The notes beneath the pieces were generated by a model. The model searched no databases, was not told the origin of the DNA, and worked only from the letters and a program-made list of their open reading frames with translations. From Acidobacteriota bacterium (GTDB lineage Bacteria; Acidobacteriota; Vicinamibacteria; Marinacidobacterales; Marinacidobacteraceae): a stretch of DNA of 35,697 nucleotides. Positions 24,163-31,437 of the stretch are shown here, piece after piece; position 1 is the stretch's first letter; each line of letters starts with the position of its first letter. The stretch lies in contig JAPPGX010000025.1 of NCBI GenBank assembly GCA_028877265.1, forward strand, positions 1 to 35,697. Reading direction: 5' to 3'. Position numbers and translations under genes: made by a program.

Positions 24163-25944
24163 TCAGTCGTCGTCAACCCCGGCCCGGTTCGCCAGCGCCA
24201 CCCCCACCTCGTCGAGCTGCGACGGATCGACCCCCGCCGGGGAGCCGGTCATCAGGTCGGTGGCCGAAGTGGTCTTCGGGAAGGCGATCACGTCCCGCAG
24301 GCTCGCGCTGCCCGACGCCAGCATGGCGATCCGGTCGAAACCGAGCGCGATGCCGCCGTGCGGCGGAGTCCCGTACTCCAGGGCCTCCAGGAAGAACCCG
24401 AAACGTTCCGCAGCCTCGGCCGGCGGGATCTCCAGCGCCTCGAAGACCCGCTGTTGCATGGCGCGGTTGTGGATCCGGATGCTGCCGCCGCCCAGCTCGT
24501 GGCCGTTCGCGATCACGTCGTAGGCGAGCGACCGCACGCTGAGCGGATCGGCCGCGAGCCGCTCGACGTCCTCGGGATGCGGGCTCGTGAAGGGGTGGTG
24601 GACCGAGGTGAGCCGCCCCTCCGCCTCCGAATGGTCGAAGAGCGGGAACTCGGTGACCCAGGCCATGGCGAACTGGTCCGGCGAGGTCCAACCCTCGCTC
24701 GCCGCGAGCTGCCGCCGGAGCGCGCCGAGGGCCTCGCACGCGGTCTTCGCCTCGCCGGCGACCATCAGCAGCAGATCCGAGGGACCTCCGCCCGCCGCCT
24801 CCAGCAGCGCCCGCAACCGGTCGGGGCCCAGCGTCTTCAGCAGCGGGGAGCGGACCTCACCGCCCGAGAACGCCGCCCACAGGAGACCCCCGGCGCCGGC
24901 TTCGACAGCCGCCGCCTGGAGCCCGTCGAGGCGCTTCCGGGAAAAGCCCGCGCATCCGGGTGCCGCGATTCCGCGGACTGAGCCGCCAGCCTCGAGCACC
25001 CGATCCAGGAGCGGGTGTCCCGTTCCGCGCGCCAGTTCGGTGAGATCGCGAATCTCGGCGCCGTAGCGGAGGTCGGGACGGTCCACCCCGTAGCGGTCCA
25101 TCGCATGCCGATAGGTGAGACGGGGGAAGGGCGGCCTGACCTCGATGCCCACCGCTCCGAGGGCCCGTTGGAAGAGCCCCTCGGTGACCTCGATGACCTG
25201 GTCCGGATCCGCGAACGACATCTCCACGTCCACCTGGGTGAACTCCGGCTGCCGGTCCGCCCGCAGGTCCTCGTCGCGGAAGCAGCGGACGATCTGGTAG
25301 TAGCGGTCCGTCCCGCCGATCATGAGCAGCTGCTTGAAGAGCTGCGGCGACTGCGGGAGGGCGTAGAAGCGGCCGCGATGGACCCGGGACGGGACCAGGT
25401 AGTCCCGCGCGCCCTCCGGGGTGGACCGGGTCAGGAAGGGAGTCTCGACTTCGAGGAATCCGTGTTCGTCCAGATGACCGCGGATCTCGGCGGCCAGGCG
25501 GCCGCGGATCCGCAGGTTCCGCTGGAGCCGGGGGTTCCTGAGGTCGAGATAGCGGTAGCGGAGGCGCAGTTCCTCCGCCACGCTTTCGGAATCCGTCGGC
25601 GCGAAGGGAGGCGTCCGGGCTTCGCTGAGGATGTGGATGCGCTCGGCCTCGACTTCGATCCCGCCGGTATCGATCGTGGGGTTGACGGTCTCCGCTTCCC
25701 GTGCAAGCACCACCCCCTCGACCGCGACGACCCACCAGGTCCCCAGGCGCTTCGCCTCTGCCGCCGGTCCCGACTCGGGCCGAACCACGATCTGGGTCAC
25801 CCCCCGGTAGTCACGCAGGTCGAGGAAGAGCAACCCTCCCAGATCCCGGATGCGCTCCACCCAGCCCATGAGCACGACGCCGCTGCCCGCGTGCTCGAGG
25901 TCGAGCGCCGCGCAGTGGTGGGTGGGACGGGTGGGAACGCTCAC
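24163..25944 (-). CDS. aspS: Aspartyl-tRNA synthetase, bacterial type
   Basis: Class II synthetase that charges tRNA-Asp, and possibly tRNA-Asn if non-discriminating. 593 aa, the full bacterial length. N-terminal OB fold: VVLMGWVERIRDLGGLLFLD with LRDYRGVTQIVV. Motif 1 region FLEVETPFLTRSTPEGARDY; flipping-loop region YALPQSPQLFKQLLMIGG; motif 2 RCFRDEDLRADRQPEFTQVD; a GAD insertion domain in the middle; motif 3 GGIALGFDRIAML. A GTG start overlaps the stop of the gamma-carbonic-anhydrase gene by 4 bases. Whether it is discriminating cannot be settled here. Confidence 0.97.
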   Translation of the reverse strand: MSVPTRPTHHCAALDLEHAGSGVVLMGWVERIRDLGGLLFLDLRDYRGVTQIVVRPESGPAAEAKRLGTWWVVAVEGVVLAREAETVNPTIDTGGIEVEAERIHILSEARTPPFAPTDSESVAEELRLRYRYLDLRNPRLQRNLRIRGRLAAEIRGHLDEHGFLEVETPFLTRSTPEGARDYLVPSRVHRGRFYALPQSPQLFKQLLMIGGTDRYYQIVRCFRDEDLRADRQPEFTQVDVEMSFADPDQVIEVTEGLFQRALGAVGIEVRPPFPRLTYRHAMDRYGVDRPDLRYGAEIRDLTELARGTGHPLLDRVLEAGGSVRGIAAPGCAGFSRKRLDGLQAAAVEAGAGGLLWAAFSGGEVRSPLLKTLGPDRLRALLEAAGGGPSDLLLMVAGEAKTACEALGALRRQLAASEGWTSPDQFAMAWVTEFPLFDHSEAEGRLTSVHHPFTSPHPEDVERLAADPLSVRSLAYDVIANGHELGGGSIRIHNRAMQQRVFEALEIPPAEAAERFGFFLEALEYGTPPHGGIALGFDRIAMLASGSASLRDVIAFPKTTSATDLMTGSPAGVDPSQLDEVGVALANRAGVDDD

Positions 25945-26480
25945 GGCACGGACTCCGGCGCGTCGGCACTGCGCTCAGCGAGGTACTGATCCTTCAGTTC
26001 GACGTAGCGCGCCGCGGAGTCGGCGAGGTGGGCGATCTCCGCATCGGTCAGCGGGCGCGCAACCCGCCCCGGCACGCCGCGCACCAGGACCCGCGGCGGA
26101 ACCCGGAGACCCGGCGGCACCACCGCCCCCGCCGCCACCATGGCTTCCTCGCCCACCGAAACGCCGTCGAGGACGACCGATCCCATGCCGATGAGGCTGC
26201 GCCGTCCGAGATGGCACCCGTGGAGGATCGCCTGGTGGCCGACGGTGACCTCCTCTTCGACCGTGGTGGACTCGGCCCCGGCGTTCACGTGCACCACCAC
26301 GCCGTCCTGCAGGTTGGAGCGGGCGCCGACGCGGATGAAGTTCACGTCACCGCGGAGCACGGCGGAAAACCAGATCGACACGTCCTCGCCGAGCACCACG
26401 TCCCCGATCACCCGGGCGCCGGGGGCGACGAACGCGGTTTTGGGAACGACCGGATCGTGGCCGCCGAACGGGTAGAGCAT
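25941..26480 (-). CDS. Gamma-carbonic-anhydrase-like hexapeptide-repeat protein (YrdA/PaaY type)
   Basis: 179 aa left-handed beta-helix protein. Hexapeptide turns run through VAPGARVIGDVVLGEDVSIW, FIRVGARSNLQDG and VGHQAILHGCHLGRRSLIGM. The three metal-binding histidines of the gamma class are present at about 64 (VVVHVN), 82 (VGHQ) and 87 (LHGC); the trimeric enzyme places the metal between subunits. Some relatives have carbonic anhydrase or thioesterase activity and others are untested. The ATG at 26480 is chosen because the conserved domain begins there (MLYPFGGHDPVV); the longer frame to 26726 is Arg-rich and not conserved. Translationally coupled to aspS. Confidence 0.9.
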   Translation of the reverse strand: MLYPFGGHDPVVPKTAFVAPGARVIGDVVLGEDVSIWFSAVLRGDVNFIRVGARSNLQDGVVVHVNAGAESTTVEEEVTVGHQAILHGCHLGRRSLIGMGSVVLDGVSVGEEAMVAAGAVVPPGLRVPPRVLVRGVPGRVARPLTDAEIAHLADSAARYVELKDQYLAERSADAPESVP

Positions 26481-26692
26481 GGGAATCGAGGGGGATGAGC
26501 CGGCGCCTTCGAGAGCGATGCGGAGACGGCGCCGGCAACCGGCGCCCGGGCTGATCCGCCACCGGGGAAGACCGCCGCCAGCGATCCCCCGACCGGACGG
26601 ACGGCGCCGAAGAACACACCGCTTTCGGACGCCCGGCCGCGCCGCCGGGATCGTCAAGACGCCAAGAGCGGCGCGCAGGGTACCACGCGCCG

Positions 26693-27643
26693 GTGGATGG
26701 CCTCGTCCGTCGTTACAATGCGGCACGGCCCTTGCGCGCCGCCGTCCCCAGCGTGGCAGCCCCAGATTCTCAAGACACCTCGATCCTCCGCCGGGTGGTG
26801 GATGACCTGCGTACGGTCCTTGCTCCCGCAGGACCGGAAATCAGCCCGATCTCCGGGCGCCCGGTAGACCATCTCGACGCAGAGGCGGGAAGTCGGAGCT
26901 TCGCCTCGGCGATGACCGCGCACGGCGGCATCCTCGCGCTGATCCTGTTCGGGGTGTTCGCGGCGGACGAGATCGAGGAATCAGGATTCGATCTGCCGGG
27001 CCTCGTCTTCATGGTCCAGCCGGGCCCGGGCGGCGGTGGTGGCGGCGGCGGTGACGAGACTGAGGCGGAACCGCTCGAGGTCCAGACGGTGGCCACCCAG
27101 AACCTTCCCGAACCCGAGGAACTGGTCCTGCAGGACCCCGAGGACGTCGCGGAAGAGATCCTGGAGGACGCCGTCAACGCCCCCTTCGCTCCGGACCCCG
27201 AAGCGCTGGCCGGACTGATCCGCGACGCCTCGGACCTGCTGACCTACCGGGGTCCCGGCCGCAACAGCGGCGCGGGTACCGGCAGCGGCGGTGGGCTCGG
27301 TGAGGGTGACGGCGACGGCATCGGCGAAGGAACGGGCGGCGGGTTCGGCGGGGGCGCCTACCGGATCGGCAGCGGCGTTGATCCTCCCAGGCTTCGCCGG
27401 CGCGTCACCCCCGAATACACCGATGACGCCCTGGCGCGAAAGATCGAGGGCATCGTCATCCTCGAAGTCGTCATCCTGAAGAGCGGCCGCGTCGGGCCGG
27501 CCCGGGTGATCCGGAGCCTCGACGCCGGGCTGGACGCCAAGGCCATCGCCGCGGTACGGGAGTGGACCTTCCAGCCCGGCCGCTACCGCGGCGAGGCCGT
27601 GGACGTGCTCGCCGAGATCGAAGTCGAGTTCCGCCTGCTCTAA
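26693..27643 (+). CDS. TonB-family energy-transducer-like protein with glycine-rich spacers
   Basis: Up to 316 aa. A soluble N-terminal part is followed by a single hydrophobic segment (about 70-90, TAHGGILALILFGVFA). The spacer contains an octaglycine run (about 113-120), an acidic Glu/Pro-rich part, and a second Gly-rich tract (about 193-222), and ends in a TonB C-terminal domain (about 232-316: RRVTPEYTDDALARKIEGIV, ILKSGRVGPARVIRS, VREWTFQPGRYRG). TonB couples the proton gradient to outer-membrane receptors. Here the usual Pro-Lys/Pro-Glu rod is replaced by glycine. No exbBD or receptor is adjacent. The GTG at 26693 has no clear ribosome site, and TACAAT at 26714-26719 resembles a -10 box, so the real start may lie downstream (for example GTG 26754). 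Confidence 0.82.
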   Translation: MDGLVRRYNAARPLRAAVPSVAAPDSQDTSILRRVVDDLRTVLAPAGPEISPISGRPVDHLDAEAGSRSFASAMTAHGGILALILFGVFAADEIEESGFDLPGLVFMVQPGPGGGGGGGGDETEAEPLEVQTVATQNLPEPEELVLQDPEDVAEEILEDAVNAPFAPDPEALAGLIRDASDLLTYRGPGRNSGAGTGSGGGLGEGDGDGIGEGTGGGFGGGAYRIGSGVDPPRLRRRVTPEYTDDALARKIEGIVILEVVILKSGRVGPARVIRSLDAGLDAKAIAAVREWTFQPGRYRGEAVDVLAEIEVEFRLL

Positions 27644-27649
27644 CGAGTG

Positions 27650-27676
27650 GGAGCGCCGGTCTTCAGACCGGCACGC
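27650..27676 (+). repeat. Intergenic palindromic repeat, copy 4 (canonical)
   Basis: GGAGCGCCGGTCTTCAGACC followed by GGCACGC, starting 6 nt after the tonB-like stop. Stem GCCGGTCT/AGACCGGC (27655-27672) with a 2-base loop, a perfect palindrome. No downstream T-tract, so it is not a standard intrinsic terminator, though a 3'-end stabiliser or Rho-assisted stop is possible. Confidence 0.8.
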
Positions 27677-27747
27677 ACCCCGGAGGGATGCCAAGCCCGC
27701 CTTTCGTTCATCAGCGGCACGACGCGCCGCTGGTACCCTCCGCCCCC

Positions 27748-28233
27748 GTGACCGACCGCCCCCGCCGCTACTGGCTCATGAAGAGCGAGCCCTACGCCTA
27801 CAGCCTCGACGACCTCGAGCGCGACGGCTGGACCCACTGGGACGGCGTCCGCAACTTCAAGGCGCGGAACTACATGAAGGAGATGGAGATTGGGGACGGC
27901 GTCCTCTTCTACCACTCGAACGCGAAGCCGCCCGGGATCGCCGGCGTGGCTCGCGTCTGTCGCCTTGCCTACCCTGATTTCACCCAGTTCGACCCGAAGT
28001 CCAAGTACCACGACCCGCGCGCCACCGAGGAAAAACCATGGTGGTACATGGTGGACATCGAGTTCGTGGCCCGCTTCCCCGATGAGATCGGCCTACCGGT
28101 CCTGCGCACCCTGCCCGAACTCGCCGGCATGTCGCTGCTGAAGCGGGGACAGCGCCTCTCCGTCCAGCGGGTGACCCCCGAGGAGTGGGCGTTCATCCTG
28201 GAATTCGGGGGCGCGCCGGACGCCTTCGAGTAA
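27748..28233 (+). CDS. EVE-domain protein (PUA-like fold)
   Basis: About 161 aa. Starts YWLMKSEPYAYSLDDLERDG, the family's WLxKSEP opening, followed by WDGVRNFKARNYMKEMEIGD, VLFYHSNAKPPGIAGVARV and WWYMVDIEFVARF. The EVE domain is a PUA-like fold with an aromatic pocket that can bind modified cytosine in DNA or modified RNA bases; its cellular role in bacteria is mostly unknown. The GTG at 27748 is chosen because the domain begins ten residues later; the frame extends upstream into tonB only as a shadow. A stand-alone EVE gene, no restriction partner nearby. Confidence 0.9.
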   Translation: MTDRPRRYWLMKSEPYAYSLDDLERDGWTHWDGVRNFKARNYMKEMEIGDGVLFYHSNAKPPGIAGVARVCRLAYPDFTQFDPKSKYHDPRATEEKPWWYMVDIEFVARFPDEIGLPVLRTLPELAGMSLLKRGQRLSVQRVTPEEWAFILEFGGAPDAFE

Positions 28234-28289
28234 CTGCGTCCCCGGGGCCCGTCCCGGTACACTCGCTGCCCGCTTCTACGGAGGTTCCC

Positions 28290-29591
28290 ATGCTCCACCG
28301 CCTACTTGGTTTCGCTCTGCTCACCGCCGTGGCGGCACCGGCCGCCGGCCAGGAACTCGGCGCCTGGGACGACCGCATCCAGGAGGCCGTCTCCCGGTTC
28401 GAGGAGGAAACGGTCGCCTTCCGGGAGCACATCCACGAGTTCCCCGAACTCGGAAACCGCGAGTTCGAGACGGCGCGGATGGTGGCCGAACATCTCCGCG
28501 AACTTGGCTTCGACGAGGTGCGCGAGGGGATCGCGCACACCGGCGTCGTCGGCGTCCTGAAGGGCGGGAAGCCCGGAGCGGTCGTGGCGGTGCGCGCCGA
28601 CATGGACGCCCTGCCGGTCACCGAGGACACCGATCTCCCGTTCGCGTCCACGGTGCGCACCACCTACAACGACCAGGAGGTCGGGGTGATGCACGCCTGC
28701 GGTCACGACGTCCACACCGCGGTCCAGTACGGCGTGGCCTCGGTGCTCGCCGGGATGCGCGAGGACATCCCGGGCACGGTCCTGTTCATCTTCCAGCCCG
28801 CCGAGGAAGGACCGCCGCCGGGCGAAGAGGGCGGCGCGGAAATGATGGTCGCGGAGGGCGTTTTCGACGACCCGCGGCCCCAGGCCATCTTCGGCCTCCA
28901 TACCCTGTCCGGGCTGCCCCTCGGCGTGATCGGATACACCCCGGGTCCGGCGCTCGCCGCGGTGGACCACTTCAAGGCGACCGTCACCGGCGTCCAGACG
29001 CACGGGGCGCAGCCGCAGGCGGGCGTGGACCCGGTGGTCATGGCCTCCCAGGCAATCCTCTCGCTCCAGACCATCGCGTCCCGGAACGTGCATCCGCTCC
29101 AGCCGGTGGTGGTGACCGTCGGCATGGTCCACGGCGGCCAGCGCTTCAACATCATTCCCGAGTCGGTGGACATCGAGGGCACGGTGCGCACCTACGACCC
29201 GGACGTCCGGGATCTGGTGGAAGCGCGCATGGCGGAGGTTCTCGACGGCATCACCACCTCCGGCGGCGGCTCCTATTCCCTCAACTACGACCGCGGGACT
29301 CCGGCCACCATCAACGACCGGGAACTCACGGCCGAAATGATCGGCACGGTCCGGGAGCTCGTCGGGGTGGAGAACACGCAGGAACTCGACCCGACGATGG
29401 GCGGCGAGGACTTCGCCTACTTCGCGAACGAGGTGCCCGGTTTCTTCTACCGGTTGGGCATCCACCGCGAGGGGACCCGGACGGGGCCGCACCACTCCCC
29501 GTTCTTCCGCGCCGACAACGCCTCGGTGGCGATCGGCATGCGGGTGATGTCCAACCTGCTGGTGGACTACCTGCTCCGCAACGCGCCGTAG
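28290..29591 (+). CDS. Exported M20-family amidohydrolase (aminoacylase/carboxypeptidase type)
   Basis: 433 aa, zinc-dependent peptidase/amidohydrolase of the M20D group (hippurate or N-acyl-amino-acid hydrolases). Signal peptide about 1-20 (FALLTAVAAPAAGQ), so periplasmic or secreted. The start is fixed by GGAGG 5 nt before the ATG. Metal and catalytic residues seen: HACGHDVHTA (Cys about 137, His about 139), QPAEEGPPPGEEGGA (Glu about 172-173), GLHTLSGLPLG (His about 203), and a late HHSPFFRADN; MGGEDFAYF is the family's C-terminal signature. The dimerisation lid (about 225-330) is complete. Substrate unknown; an exported amidase beside the hydantoinase gene suggests scavenging of amide-bound nitrogen, which is inference. 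Confidence 0.92.
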   Translation: MLHRLLGFALLTAVAAPAAGQELGAWDDRIQEAVSRFEEETVAFREHIHEFPELGNREFETARMVAEHLRELGFDEVREGIAHTGVVGVLKGGKPGAVVAVRADMDALPVTEDTDLPFASTVRTTYNDQEVGVMHACGHDVHTAVQYGVASVLAGMREDIPGTVLFIFQPAEEGPPPGEEGGAEMMVAEGVFDDPRPQAIFGLHTLSGLPLGVIGYTPGPALAAVDHFKATVTGVQTHGAQPQAGVDPVVMASQAILSLQTIASRNVHPLQPVVVTVGMVHGGQRFNIIPESVDIEGTVRTYDPDVRDLVEARMAEVLDGITTSGGGSYSLNYDRGTPATINDRELTAEMIGTVRELVGVENTQELDPTMGGEDFAYFANEVPGFFYRLGIHREGTRTGPHHSPFFRADNASVAIGMRVMSNLLVDYLLRNAP

Positions 29592-29598
29592 GGCGAAG

Positions 29599-29623
29599 GG
29601 AGCGCCGGTCTTCAGACCGGCAC
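29599..29623 (+). repeat. Intergenic palindromic repeat, copy 5 (canonical)
   Basis: Identical to copy 4 over GGAGCGCCGGTCTTCAGACC plus GGCAC, starting 7 nt after the M20 stop. Perfect stem GCCGGTCT/AGACCGGC at 29604-29621. Confidence 0.8.
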
Positions 29624-29673
29624 CGCGGTCCGGCAGCGCCGCGCAGCCGCGTCCGCTGATCCGCGTCAGCCGC

Positions 29674-29697
29674 GGGGAGCGGAGACTCCGCTACCCC
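29674..29697. terminator. Candidate bidirectional hairpin between convergent genes
   Basis: GGGGAGCGGAG then A then CTCCGCT A CCCC forms a strong stem of 11 pairs with one bulged base, overlapping the hyuA stop codon. It lies between the convergent M20 gene and hyuA. There is no T-tract on either side, so an intrinsic terminator is possible but unproven. Confidence 0.4.
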
Positions 29698-31238
29698 GCT
29701 TCCCCCACCACCCGCACCCGCACCCGCCGCGCGTCTCCCGGCAGGTAGGCCAGCGGCAGGTCCTCCCGCTCCACGATCTCGAGCCCGGACGGATCCGCCC
29801 CGGCGGCGACCGCCCGCGCCCGGGCTTCTTCCGCGGCCAACCGGAACGCTTCGTCCCGCCCCACGTCGTGGAACACCTTGTCCACTTCGCCGCCGATCCG
29901 GGCGATGGCGGCGCCCACCGCGTTCGCGACCCCCGCGTGGGGCACGTTCACCGTCTCGGAAATCCCCTCCAGCCCGGACGGAACCAGGAAGGCGCCGCCT
30001 CCGACCGCGAGCAGCGGGCACTCGCGCGCGTCCGGCTTCATCCGGTCCACCGCCTCGGCGATCCGATCCGTCACCACGCCGGTGAAGCGGCCCACGCTCT
30101 CGCGGGAGAGCCCCGTGGTCCGCGAGGAATCCCCGATCGCGGCCCAGCCGGCGGCGACACCGAAGTCCGTCGCGGTCGGAACGCTCCCCCCGAAAACGAG
30201 CCCTTCGTCCGCGAGCCGGAACCCGACGCTCTGCGGTCCCACCTGGCCGCCGTCCCCGGACACCAGGCTCCCTCCGCCGAGCGCGATGGACAGCAGGTCC
30301 GGCATCCGGAAGAGCGTTCGGACCCCGCCGACCTCGACCTCGCGCGGCGCCTCCCGCGGAAACCCGGCGCGGAGATAGCCCACGTCGGTCGTCGTCCCCC
30401 CGACGTCCACGACCACCCCTTCCGACGCCCCGGAGAGGAACGCCGCCCCGGTCATGCTGTTCGTGGGACCGGAAGAGAGGCTCAGCACCGGGAACTCGGC
30501 CGCCGCGGCGGCGCTCGCGATGGTGCCGTCGTTCCGGGCGATGAAGAGCGGCGCCTCCGCCCCGGTGGCGGACGCGGCGTCGGCGAACGCCTTCGTCACC
30601 CGGGCCGCGAGCGGCCGCAGCGCGGCGTTCAGCAGTCCCGCGCTCTCGCGCCCGAGGAGCCCGATCCGCCCGAGCCGGCGGGACTCGGTGATCGAGGCGT
30701 CCGGATGGACGTCCTGCAGGATCTCCGCGGCGCGCGCCTCCGCGCTGCCGTCGAGAGGAGCGAACACCGCGCTGAGGGCGATCTGATCGAACCCGGCCTT
30801 CCGGATCTCCTCTCCGGCGGCGGCGACCGCCTTCTCGTCGAGCGGCACGATCGGCCGCCCGTCGCATTCGTGGCCGCCCGCGACCATGAAGACCGGCCCG
30901 CGCACGATGCCGGCGAGCCGCTCCGGCCAGTCGCAGAACGGCGGCAGCGACGCGCTCGCCGGAAGCCCCACCCGGAGCGCCGCCACCCGGGCGAGTCCCT
31001 TCCCGGTGAGCACCGCGTTCGTGAAGTGCGTCGTCCCGATGACCACCCGGGAGACACCGGGGACGGTCTGCCCTTCCCCGAGCACGCCGTGCAGCGCCGC
31101 CACCACTCCGGAGGTCACGTCTTCCGTGGTCCGGGCCTTGACCTCGGCGAGGACCTCCCCGCCGCGCATCAGCACCGCGTCGGTATGGGTGCCGCCGACA
31201 TCGACACCGACGCGGTGAGGAGGCGTCAACTCACCCAT
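29691..31238 (-). CDS. Hydantoinase/oxoprolinase A subunit (HyuA-type)
   Basis: 515 aa, actin-like ATPase-fold subunit of ATP-dependent hydantoinase/5-oxoprolinase/acetone-carboxylase-type enzymes. N-terminal VGVDVGGTHTDAVLMRGGEV (phosphate loop 1), GTTHFTNAVLTGKGL, VVVDVGGTTTDVGYL (second phosphate motif), ALGGGSLVSGDGGQVGPQSV, and LLAVGGGAFLVPSGLEG near the end. It is shorter than classical HyuA (about 650-700 aa) and no HyuB partner is adjacent. This short form is commonly associated with DUF917 proteins, one of which lies at 34220-35305. It probably opens a hydantoin- or lactam-like ring; substrate unknown. Confidence 0.87.
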   Translation of the reverse strand: MGELTPPHRVGVDVGGTHTDAVLMRGGEVLAEVKARTTEDVTSGVVAALHGVLGEGQTVPGVSRVVIGTTHFTNAVLTGKGLARVAALRVGLPASASLPPFCDWPERLAGIVRGPVFMVAGGHECDGRPIVPLDEKAVAAAGEEIRKAGFDQIALSAVFAPLDGSAEARAAEILQDVHPDASITESRRLGRIGLLGRESAGLLNAALRPLAARVTKAFADAASATGAEAPLFIARNDGTIASAAAAAEFPVLSLSSGPTNSMTGAAFLSGASEGVVVDVGGTTTDVGYLRAGFPREAPREVEVGGVRTLFRMPDLLSIALGGGSLVSGDGGQVGPQSVGFRLADEGLVFGGSVPTATDFGVAAGWAAIGDSSRTTGLSRESVGRFTGVVTDRIAEAVDRMKPDARECPLLAVGGGAFLVPSGLEGISETVNVPHAGVANAVGAAIARIGGEVDKVFHDVGRDEAFRLAAEEARARAVAAGADPSGLEIVEREDLPLAYLPGDARRVRVRVVGEAG

Positions 31239-31368
31239 CCCCGTCCGCTGTCACCGAGATTCGGTATCCGGCCCGCGGCAGCCTCCCCAAATTGGCAGCG
31301 GAAAGTGCAAGAAACATCGTCGGCCAGCCCCGGCAAAGCCTATGCGTCGATGACTTCGCCGGGAACCG

Positions 31369-31430
31369 GTGACATGCGAGGGCATTCCGAATAGGATGCG
31401 GAGCGCGAACGGCAACGTCAGCGGAAGGAG
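31369..31430 (+). promoter_or_regulatory. Promoter and ribosome binding site of the decarboxylase gene
   Basis: GTGACA (-35, 31369-31374; five of six to consensus), a 17-nt spacer, then TAGGAT (-10, 31392-31397; four of six). GGAAGGAG at 31423-31430 is a strong Shine-Dalgarno 7 nt before the GTG at 31438. This arrangement decides the start of the gene and excludes initiation at the in-frame ATGs that fall within or next to the promoter. Confidence 0.5.
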
Positions 31431-31437
31431 ACGCGCG

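Noticed and set aside
31369-31437. Longer decarboxylase starting at an upstream ATG
   Set aside because: That ATG falls in the -35/-10 region of a good promoter, while GGAAGGAG sits 7 nt before the GTG at 31438.
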